This document shows, in pieces, positions 47,808 to 55,996 of a DNA stretch of 64,000 nucleotides (the stretch's first letter is position 1; the number at the start of each line of letters is the position of its first letter). The position numbers were made by a program, and so were the translations under genes. The stretch comes from Aureococcus anophagefferens (taxonomy: Eukaryota; Sar; Pelagophyceae; Pelagomonadales; Pelagomonadaceae), in NCBI RefSeq assembly GCF_000186865.1, contig NW_008705563.1:200816-264815 (forward strand), given 5' to 3'. The notes beneath the pieces were generated by a model, which saw only the letters and a program-made list of their open reading frames with translations, made no database searches and was not told the origin of the DNA.

Positions 47808-48003
47808 AACGTTTACCTTCCGGGGGGTCGGTGCGCGCAGTCGGCGCCCTCGGCGCCCTCGGCCATTTCGGACCCTCGGACGCTCGGCTCCCTCGGACGA
47901 GGGGAAAATCCCTCAGCCGAGGGCGTCGGACGAGGGGGCGGCGCCCTCGTCCCGAGGGCGCCGAGGGCGCCGAGGGCGCCACCGACCCCCCTCAACGTTT
48001 ACC
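47808..48003. mobile_element. MITE-like insertion with long inverted repeats
   Basis: AACGTTTACC occurs at 47808-47817 and again at 47994-48003 as a 10-bp direct repeat. Between them a ~176-bp segment has inverted ends, GGGGGGTCGGTG (47822-47833) against CACCGACCCCCC (47980-47991), and further inner complementarity (GGCGCCCTCGG / CCGAGGGCGCC). It has no coding capacity. The right repeat contains the stop codon of the acidic-protein gene. The layout is that of a nonautonomous DNA transposon. Confidence 0.8.
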
Positions 48004-49072
48004 ACTCCGGCGCGGATTCGTTGCTGTCGAAGTCGGACTCGTCGTCGTCGCCGCCGCCGCCGAGGTCGTCGTCGCCGCCGCCGAGGTCCGACCCGCGCGA
48101 GTTCGGCCGCGACGACCCCCGGGACGACCCCCGCTCGCGCTTCTGCCAGCTCGGCGTCCCGCCGCCGCGCTTGTGCCGCTCGAAGTACTCCTCGTCGGTC
48201 TCGTTGAACTTGAGGAAGTCCTCGCAGACCTCGAGGAACAGCTCGACGCCCTTGACGGCGATCATGTGCTTGAGGGCGACCTCCCGCAGCGATAACACGT
48301 CCATGTCCTCGCGGACGACGAACGGCAGGTCCTCGTCGTCGCAGACGTTGGACCAGTGCTCGCCGATCATCGCGACGTAGTCCGCGTGGAGCGCGTCGAC
48401 GGTCGCCGTCGTCTCGTCCTCGGCCCACGACCGCAGCGCCTCCGGCGCGTTCCGCGCCATCCACCGCTCGACGACGCCGTCGAACTCCTCGTCCTCGTCG
48501 TCGTCGTCGGCGGCCGCGCGGGGCGCGTCGCTCATCATGCCGAAGAGGCCGTGGGGCTTGTCGCCGCCCGCGCGCGCGTTGAGCTTCGCCTGCATCTCCT
48601 TCGCCTGGGCTTCGCGGCCCGCGGTGTCCTGGCTGCTCAGGTCGTCGAGCGACGAGTTGTCGGGTGCCGGCGCGTCCTCCGGCGTGAGCGCGGAGCCGTC
48701 GTCGCCGGCCGCCGCCGCGTCCCGGGCGATGTCGTCGTAGACGTTCGACGGCGGCGCGCCGAAGCGCTCCGGGTTGTCGATTTTTTGTTGGAGGAAGTAC
48801 GCGTCCCACATCGCCACGGTCGGGCCGCCGGCCGCGGCGATCTCCGCGAACTCCTCCTGGCTCACGGGCCGCGTGCCCCAGGTCGAGTGGCGCCGCGGGT
48901 CGTCGCTGCGGTACCGCGGCTCCTCCGTCGGCTTGGGCGGGGGCGGCGGCAGGCCCGCCGCGAAGTCGTTCCAGCGCTGCTGGAGCGGCAAGCATCGAGG
49001 CGGGTCGTCGCTATGGGTGCTCATGCGGTCGTCGCTGTGGTACTGCGGCTCCTCCGGCGCCTGCGCCGCCAT
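47999..49072 (-). CDS. Acidic protein of unknown function
   Basis: 357 residues. The first ~75 residues hold reiterated SDD/RYRSDDPRR-type motifs. A helical core (about 205-310: FDGVVERWMARNAPEALRSWAEDE... through VELFLEVCEDFLKFNETDEEYFE) faintly resembles the BART/ARL2-binding helical fold, which binds small Arf-like GTPases; this is a guess. The tail is Gly/Asp-rich. No signal peptide. The TAA falls in the flanking repeat of the insertion at 47808-48003. Confidence 0.65.
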   Translation of the reverse strand: MAAQAPEEPQYHSDDRMSTHSDDPPRCLPLQQRWNDFAAGLPPPPPKPTEEPRYRSDDPRRHSTWGTRPVSQEEFAEIAAAGGPTVAMWDAYFLQQKIDNPERFGAPPSNVYDDIARDAAAAGDDGSALTPEDAPAPDNSSLDDLSSQDTAGREAQAKEMQAKLNARAGGDKPHGLFGMMSDAPRAAADDDDEDEEFDGVVERWMARNAPEALRSWAEDETTATVDALHADYVAMIGEHWSNVCDDEDLPFVVREDMDVLSLREVALKHMIAVKGVELFLEVCEDFLKFNETDEEYFERHKRGGGTPSWQKRERGSSRGSSRPNSRGSDLGGGDDDLGGGGDDDESDFDSNESAPEW

Positions 49073-49287
49073 GGCCGGGGAGCAGCCCGGCCGGCGCGTT
49101 CCAGCGCGAGGCGTCGACGGCGTTCAACGAAATGTTCAAGAAGCATTGCCTTCGAGAGAGTCTGGCCTCCTCCCGGCCGACGCTCGAGCTGCTCGAGCCG
49201 CGCGCGCTACACCGTCGTCTGCGGGCCGCGTCGCGCCGTCTGCGCCCCGCGCCGCGCCGTCCGCGCGCCGCGCCGCGCCGCCCCAAG

Positions 49288-50415
49288 ATGGCGGGGCCGC
49301 GACGGTCGAGTTTCGCGCGCGTCTTCGATGCGGTGGGAGAAGAACTCGTCGCGGATCTCAAACTTGCGGACGTGATGGGGTTGGCCCAGACGAGCAGCAC
49401 GTTCCTTGGCAGCGTGTGCTGTCGTGTGCGCAGTCTGCAGCTCCACGAAATCATCGACGCGGACGCGAACCAGGCCACGGCGCTGCTCCGACGGTGCACC
49501 GGCGTTAAAACGGTGCGCATCCTGGACTCCTGGTCTTGCAAAGATATCAGCGATGACGCAATCATCAACGCGCTGATGGCGCACTGTACGAGCCTGCGGT
49601 CGCTTACTTTGCAGGGCAATTACGATTTCAACCGGGTATTTGCCTCGGACTCTGCCGTCGCAGCCATGGCGCGCATGTTCACGGACCTTGAGGAGCTCGT
49701 TCTCTCGCATCAAGAGGCGCTCACGGACGTCGCGCTCCGCGCGATGGCCGTGCATCTGCCAAAACTGCGGCGCCTGAAGTGTTATTTTTGTCCAGGAATC
49801 TCGGATGCGGGAGTGATAGAGCTGGTTCAGAAATGCACCTCGTTGCGGTCGCTCAATCTCAGCGAGACCCCCATCACAGATGCTGCTGGCATTGCGATAG
49901 GGCAGAATTGTCCCAATCTTGAAGTGCTACGCCTGGGCATGGCTGAAACTGGAAATATGAGCATCACGGACCGATCACTCGTCGCTATAGCGCGAGGCTG
50001 TGCGAGGCTGACATGTTTAGGTTTGGGCGGAGCTTCGCTTTCGATCGTCGGCATCGAGGCATTGGCCGCCAGTGACTGTCGTCTGCAAGAATTGAACCTT
50101 TGGAACTGTTCCGTAATCTCAGATGCTTGTGTCGCCGCGTTACTGCCGATGCTGAGTGCAGCACCGAAGTTGACGATCGATCTCGATGGGACTAGCGTCA
50201 CTGTGGCTTCGGTGTCCATGCTCGCGAACGCGGTTCCGAATCTGGTTTCTCTCTCTCTATACACCAACTCGTGCATCATCACTTACGAAGCCTGTGCGGC
50301 CCTGAAGGGCTGCCGTGCTTTGAAAGATCTCTGCGTGGATCACGAGCTTGACGGAGTTCCAGCCGATGTCTTCGACGATCTCAAAACCTCCAATCCAAGC
50401 CTAGTTATAGAGTAG
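49288..50415 (+). CDS. F-box/LRR (AMN1-like) protein, low-GC gene
   Basis: 375 residues from ATG 49288 (PKMAGPRRSS); the upstream frame is a low-complexity Arg/Ala/Pro stretch over a GCCGCGCC-rich promoter. An F-box-like helix (about 10-45: VFDAVGEELVADLKLADVMGLAQTSSTFLG) is followed by about ten cysteine-type LRRs, such as CTSLRSLNLSETPITDAAGIAIGQNCPNLEVLRLG, typical of SCF substrate adaptors and AMN1. It should recruit substrates for ubiquitination. GC content is near half, unlike its neighbours and like the F-box/ankyrin gene at 32309-33568. Confidence 0.85.
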   Translation: MAGPRRSSFARVFDAVGEELVADLKLADVMGLAQTSSTFLGSVCCRVRSLQLHEIIDADANQATALLRRCTGVKTVRILDSWSCKDISDDAIINALMAHCTSLRSLTLQGNYDFNRVFASDSAVAAMARMFTDLEELVLSHQEALTDVALRAMAVHLPKLRRLKCYFCPGISDAGVIELVQKCTSLRSLNLSETPITDAAGIAIGQNCPNLEVLRLGMAETGNMSITDRSLVAIARGCARLTCLGLGGASLSIVGIEALAASDCRLQELNLWNCSVISDACVAALLPMLSAAPKLTIDLDGTSVTVASVSMLANAVPNLVSLSLYTNSCIITYEACAALKGCRALKDLCVDHELDGVPADVFDDLKTSNPSLVIE

Positions 50416-50535
50416 AGCCTAGTTAGCCTAGTTATTCTCTCAGGCTGAATTCAACTTGTGGCCTCATAGTTCTCGAAATCGTCGGAACGGAACTTAGTCG
50501 AACGCCGGGCGGGCCCGGGAAGGGGCCGCGGAGCC

Positions 50536-51708
50536 TCACTTGGCCTTGGGCGCGTAGCCCGGGAGGATCTCCGCGAGGTCGACCTTGCGGCCCTCGGCGA
50601 GGCTCAGGTGCGCCGCGGCGCCCATGGCGACGGCCATGGTGCCGTCGCGCACGGACACGGGGACGTCGAGGCCGTGGGCCGCCGCCGTCGCGAAGGCGCC
50701 GAGCTCGAAGTAGGTCGCGCCCTCGTGGAAGCCCGCGGCCTTGATCTTGTCGTCGACGCCGACGTGCTCGACCTCGGCGGCGGAGCGCTCGCCGTCGCGC
50801 GGCGGCACGCGCGAGGGCGCGAGGGACGTCGCGGAGCGCATGGTGACGCGGAAGGTGCACTCGGGGCACTTGGCCTCGGCCTTGCCCAGCGTGCCGACGA
50901 CGGACACGGCCTCGGTCTGCATGTCCTCCGCGAACATGCAGAGGTCGAGCGCGGACGTCGCGCCCGACGCGTAGGTGACGATGACCAGCGCGAAGTCGAG
51001 GATGTCGGGCTTCTCGCCGTCGTAGGACTCGTCCTGGTGGTTGACGCCGCCGCCGCCGGACGCGTAGACGGAGACGACGTCGTCCTGGACCAAACGCCGC
51101 ATCAAATCGAAGAAGTGGCACGCCTTCTCGACGAGCGTGCCGCCGGTCCACTTGTTGAAGCGGTTCCAGTGGCCCACCTTGTGCAGAAAGGGGAAGCGGT
51201 GCTCGCGGATGGACACCATCTTCGTCGCGCCCAATTTCTTCGAGTCGACGGTCTCGACGAGCTTCGCGATCGGCGGCATCCACCGGTACTCCATGCCGAC
51301 CATGAAGCACGGCTTGCCGCCGTGGCAGTGCTTCGCGACGAGGCCCTCGACCTCGACGCAGTGCGGGACCGTCGTGCACATGGGCTTCTCGCAGAGCACG
51401 TGGAACTCCTCGCGCGGGAGCGCTTCGCGCAGCAGGTCGACGTGCTGGTAGTTGGGCGTGCAGATGATCAGCGCGTCGGCGCCGCAGCCGAAGAGCGCGT
51501 GCCAGTCGTCGAAGACTTTGCAGTCCTCGAAGCCGCAGGTGTCCAGCGTCTCCCGCGCCTCGCGCATGCCGCGGGCGTCGCTGTCGGCGACGGCGACGAT
51601 GGTGCAGCCGCGGTCCTTGAGGAGGCAGATGTTCCGGATGTGCTCCAGGCCCATGGCGCCCGTGCCCGCGATGCAGAACTTGAGCGGGGCCTTCTCGTAG
51701 GCCGCCAT
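50536..51708 (-). CDS. Gfo/Idh/MocA family oxidoreductase
   Basis: From the Met at 51708 the protein has 390 residues, the normal family length; the frame opens at 51858 with 50 extra residues that look unstructured. The Rossmann fold is KFCIAGTGAMGLEHI, then IVAVADSD. The family signature is HVLCEKPMCT, with Glu-Lys-Pro, and MVGMEYRWMP follows. These NAD(P)-dependent enzymes act on sugars, inositols or similar polyols. If translation does start at 51858, its ATG overlaps the ATG of the divergent gene (51857) in CATG. Confidence 0.85.
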   Translation of the reverse strand: MAAYEKAPLKFCIAGTGAMGLEHIRNICLLKDRGCTIVAVADSDARGMREARETLDTCGFEDCKVFDDWHALFGCGADALIICTPNYQHVDLLREALPREEFHVLCEKPMCTTVPHCVEVEGLVAKHCHGGKPCFMVGMEYRWMPPIAKLVETVDSKKLGATKMVSIREHRFPFLHKVGHWNRFNKWTGGTLVEKACHFFDLMRRLVQDDVVSVYASGGGGVNHQDESYDGEKPDILDFALVIVTYASGATSALDLCMFAEDMQTEAVSVVGTLGKAEAKCPECTFRVTMRSATSLAPSRVPPRDGERSAAEVEHVGVDDKIKAAGFHEGATYFELGAFATAAAHGLDVPVSVRDGTMAVAMGAAAHLSLAEGRKVDLAEILPGYAPKAK

Positions 51709-51856
51709 GGTGGCGGGGCGGCGGGCGAGGTTGCACAGCGTCGGAATGCCCCAGTTCTCGAGCGCTTGCGGCACCATCGGCACCATCTCGGCACCGCTCG
51801 ACAACATGGGCCTTGGCGCCGGACGATGGTGATGCAGCCCATTTGAGTAGCCCATC

Positions 51857-54800
51857 ATGTATCGCGACTACCTGCCGGGCCTCATCATCGGCGCCTTCCT
51901 CGCCTTCTTCGGGCGGCTCCGGGCCCTGCACGACCACGCGCTCGCGAACGTGGAGGACCACCACGACTCGTCGTCGCGGAGCGCCGTCGCCGAGTCGCTG
52001 CGGCTCCACGCGGCGCAGCGGGTCGTCGCGACGCTGGACCCGGACCTGCCCTTCTTCGAGGCCTGCGCGCCGTCGCAGACGTGCGCGCGGAACCTGCACG
52101 AGCCCGCGCGCGACCGGCTTTTGGCGGACCCGCGCGACGGCGTCGCGGACCCGCTGCCGGAGTCGTGGCCCCGGGCCGCCTACGACCGCGCCGCCGCGCT
52201 GGACGCCGTGCGGTCGGGCGCCTGCGCGCCGAGCGCCGCCGTGCCGCGGGGCCTCGCGCGGCCGGGGACGCGGGACGACGCGCCGTGCGCGTACGTCTGG
52301 ACGGCCGAGGGCCGCCGCCGGCCGGCGGCGCCGGCGCCGGCGCCGCCGGCCGCGGGCCCCTTCGCCGAGCGCCTGCGCGACACCGTCGGCGCGGCGCTCG
52401 GCGCCGGCGCGTCGGCGCGCGTCTACTGGACCGTCGCCGACGCGAGCCGCGCGGCGGCCGTCGCCGAGTTCTTCCAGGCCTACGCGCGATTGGTCGCGCC
52501 GAACGAGGCGCCGGGCGTCGCCGCGGCGGCCGTCGCCGTGACCGTCGGCGTGGACGCGGCGAGCGCGCCGGGCCGCGTCGTCGTCGCCTGGCGGCCCGAG
52601 GGCGCCGCGGCCGCGGAGCTCTGCGAGCGGCGCGGCCGCTTCGGCGCGGCGTTCGCCGCGGACCGCGCGTTCGCGCGCGACGTCGCGCTGGCGACGGGCG
52701 GCGTCGACACGCAGCCGCCGGGCGACCGGGGCGTCCCGCCGGCGGGCCGCCGCGCCGAGCGGACGCAGCTCGGCGTCCAGGGCACGGGCGGCATCGACTA
52801 CCAGGGCTTCGTGCCGCCCAGGGCAGGACAAGGGTGATTCAACGTCGCTTCAACGTGAGTGTTCCGCGCGCGCGCGTTCCGGAAACAGCACCCACGCTTC
52901 GAGGGCGCTCCGAGAGATGATCGCTCGTCCAAAAATCAGCCGAAACGAGTGGAAACCGGCCGAGAGAGGAGCCTTTGAAGTTGGGAATTTCGCACTCTTG
53001 TCCTGCCCAGGTGCCGCCGCGCCTCGCGAAGCTCCAGACGGAGGCCGTCCAGGCCGAGCGCCGGGGGTCGGGCGACGCGCGCGTCAAGTTCGCCGCGCGG
53101 TCCGCGGGCGCCGGCGCCTGCCGCCACGCGGCGGCCTGGGCGACGGTCGCGGCGTTCCTATCCGCGCCCGCGGCGGACCCGTGGCGCGCCGCGGCGTTCC
53201 TCAAGGTCGACGCCGCCGCCTTCTTCGCCGCGCCGCCCCAGGGCCTCTTCGACGCGGCGCGCGGCGTCGACGGCCTCGTCGTCGCCGCGCGGTCGGGCGT
53301 CGACCCGCGGGGCGAGGCGCAGCGGAAGATCCGGCCCGAGCGCATCGGCGGCGCGGCGACGGCCTGCGTCGTCGCCTGCGAGCGCGGCGCGGCGGCGGCG
53401 GCGCGGGCCGCCGACGCGCTCGCGGCCGCGGCGGCGCGGCTCCTGCGCGACGTCGCCGTCGTCGCGGCCGCGGGCGACGACTGGCGGCCGGAGCTCAACC
53501 ACTCCGCGCGCGTCGCCGCGCTCGCCGCGGCCGCGGACGAGGACTCGTTATTGCGGTGCCTCGTCGCCGAAGGCGCGCGCGACGCCGACGCGCGGCGGCG
53601 CCGGGGCTGCGGCGACGGCGACCTCGCCGCGGCCGCGGCGCGCGCGGCGCTCGGCGCTTCGCCGCCGCGCGACGCCGTCCGCCTCCTCGACGCGGAGACG
53701 GTCGTGAGCCACGAGCACCCGGCCATCCTGAGCGGCTCCACGGTCGTCCACGTCCGCGGCGGCGACGACGACCTCGACGCGGCGGACGACGTCAAGGCCG
53801 GCGGCCGCGGCGGCGGCTCCGCGACGACGCCCTACGCGTCCATCGCGCGCGTCGCCAAGGAGCTCCAGCTCTGGGAGGGCGCCGACGACGGCTTCGGCGA
53901 CGCCTACTACGCCGTCGGGCGCCACCGGCGCTACGTCGCCGTCGAGGACAGCCTCTTCGCGACGCGGCCGCCGGCGCGGGAAACGGGGCGCCCGACTTCG
54001 AAGGCTCGGCCGGTTTCCGCTCGTTTCGGCCGATGGTTGGACGAGCGATCGTCCCTCGGAGCGGTCTCGGATGTTTCTTTCCTGGAACGCGCGCCCTTTG
54101 CACGTTGAAGCGACGTTGCGTCGCAGGCTGCCGCCGGACTTCCACGCGGGCGAGAAGCTCGCGCTCGTCGCGTTCAACCTGGCGCTCGCGGCGTACTTCA
54201 CGGGCCGCGTCGCCGTGCTGCCCGCGGGGCTCCACTTCGAGAAGTTCTACTATTTGTGGGAATTCGTCGACGTCGAGGCGTTCTTCGGGCCCCTGGGCGT
54301 CCAGTTCCGCGAGTCGAATTTCTTGAACCACCCGCGGCTCCAGGTCCGCGGCGCGGCGTCCATGGGCCGCGTGACCGTGCTCGGCGACGGGCGCGTCGCC
54401 GCGGCGGCCGTCGAGGACGTGGGCCGCGACTACGACGCGCGCGCGGCGCTGGGCGCCAGGTACTACGCCGCTACTGACCTCGGGCGGCGGCTCCCGTATC
54501 TGGTCGCGAACGAGGACCCGCGCGTCCGGGACGCGGACGTGCTCTACCTGGACATGGACGCGACGATGACGAACGCGCTAGTCTTCCCCGAGCGCCTCTG
54601 CTTCGTCAAGGGGCCCCAGAGCCGGAGCGGCCACGGCTGCCTCCGCGACGGCAAGGTCGAGGACTGGCTCGGCCTCTTCTACGACCTCGGCGCGTGGTGC
54701 TCCTTCGAGACGAAGACGCTCCGGGGCCTGAATCTGATCACGGCGTCCGACGACTGCGCCGCGAAGCGCGCCGAGGACGCGCGGCGGGGCCGGCTCGACC

Positions 54801-54952
54801 GCATCGCGCCCGTCGCGAACCGGACGAGGCCGGGCAAGTTCATCGCGCGCGGCGGCGAGGCCGCCATCGCCCGGAAGATGCAGGACCAGAAGTACGCGGC
54901 GCTGCGCGCGGAGCGGGGCGGGCTGCGGGCGGAGCCCAACGAGTTCGGGTGA
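51857..54952 (+). CDS. Secretory type II protein of unknown function, two introners
   Basis: Exons 51857-52810, 53011-53966 and 54127-54952 give 912 residues. An N-terminal anchor (MYRDYLPGLIIGAFLAFFGRL) places the protein in the secretory pathway. The first two exons encode Ala-rich domains with scattered Cys and a C-x3-C-x3-W pattern; exon 2 holds a segment AILSGSTVVHVRGGDDDLDA. Exon 3 has DADVLYLDMDATMTNALVFPERLCFVKGP, with a D-x-D that could bind a metal and nucleotide sugar. It is probably a glycan-active enzyme, but no family is recognised. The junctions restore F-V-P-P-R and T-R-L-P-P-D. Confidence 0.68.
52811..53010 (-). mobile_element. Introner family 1, copy 7
   Basis: 200 nt with a perfect 8-bp duplication GTGCCGCC. 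Donor TTC|GTGCCGCC; acceptor CTGCCCAG|GTGCCGCC. The element reads GGGTGATTCAACG first, that is, reversed relative to its gene. Confidence 0.95.
53967..54126 (+). mobile_element. Introner family 1, copy 8, degenerate (GC-AG)
   Basis: 160 nt. It keeps recognisable blocks of family 1 (GACTTC-GAAGGCTC, CGCTCGTTTCGGC, TTGGACGAGCGATC, GTTGAAGCGACGTTG) but has lost about 40 nt and the terminal GGGCAG repeats. The flanks GCCGCCGG and GCTGCCGC are similar. The acceptor is GTCGCAG and the donor GC. It appears older than the other copies. Confidence 0.78.
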
Positions 54953-55996
54953 GGGGGACGTCGTAACGCGTCGAGGCTGCCCAGTCGCCGCCGGCGAGTT
55001 TGAACGAGGCCGTCGACCAACTTCGGACTCAACAATACTTATATATCCCTAAAATCGCTTCACATATACCGCATCGCAAACCATATCCTCCCAGCCAAAT
55101 TTTTGGGGAACGGAAAAATTCACCGCGAAGCGTGTCGCGGCGGGAGGGGGTTCTGTGTCGGACGGGGGGGGCGCGCGTCCGACACAGAACCCCCATGACA
55201 ACCCCGCCGCGCCCGCACCGCGCATCCCGCGCGACTGCCATTCACACGCCCGGTCCCCGCTGTCCGCGGCGCCGGGCGCCGGCGCGTGAAGGGCAGCCGC
55301 TGCGGCACCCCATCTGAGCGAGCGGCCACCCCCCAATCCCGCCGCCCCGCCGCTCCCCCACCGGCGACCCGACGCGCCGCCCACCGTCCCCTTCCCCTTC
55401 CTCGAGCCCGGGTCGCTTGCGACCAGCTCCCCCAAACAAAAATTTTTTTTCTTCCGGAACGATCAAGTTCGACTCGCGCGTCCGCGCGCGATCGACTTTT
55501 CAAAACAACAAAAATCCAATGTGAGCTGCACGGAACTAGATCCGACAATAGCCGGTCGGGTCGACCTATGTGTTCTACCGACCGAAGAGAACCAGCTGGC
55601 GAACGGTCCCTTGCCAAGGGCGTGCAGTGCGGATCCAGCGTCCCCAGCGAAACCGAAACAACACTCGCCGCACCCCTGCAGGTCGAAGCGTATACACCTG
55701 CCGCAGGGATCAACAGACCTTACCCCAACGCGCGCAGGATGGCAGCCTCTCTGGTGGCACCAGGACCCGTCTAGGGGGGGCACGAAATAGTAATCACCGA
55801 CACGAAGCCATCGACCCCAATTGATCGACCCTCCATCGACCCTCCAGCGGCTGTGGTAAAAAACGCGCGTCGCGCCGCAGACCACCTGGGTTCTTCGCGG
55901 CCGCCCAGCGCCGACGCGACGCACGCCGACCGGTCCTGCGCGCCGCCTCGCCGCCGTGACCCGGCACCCGCGCGCGTGTGCCCCCGGCCCCCGCCC
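54953..55996. promoter_or_regulatory. Long intergenic region with a perfect hairpin
   Basis: About 1.04 kb between two plus-strand genes. GC content is lower than in coding DNA. No gene is supported: the overlapping frames have no start context or recognisable domain. The region contains the hairpin at 55146-55194 and an AT-rich stretch near 55435-55450. It should hold the promoter of the USP gene. Confidence 0.5.
55146..55194. repeat. Perfect 18-bp inverted repeat (hairpin)
   Basis: GGGGGTTCTGTGTCGGAC at 55146-55163 and its exact complement GTCCGACACAGAACCCCC at 55177-55194, with a 13-nt G/C loop. It lies about 190 bp after the stop of the preceding gene. Confidence 0.92.
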
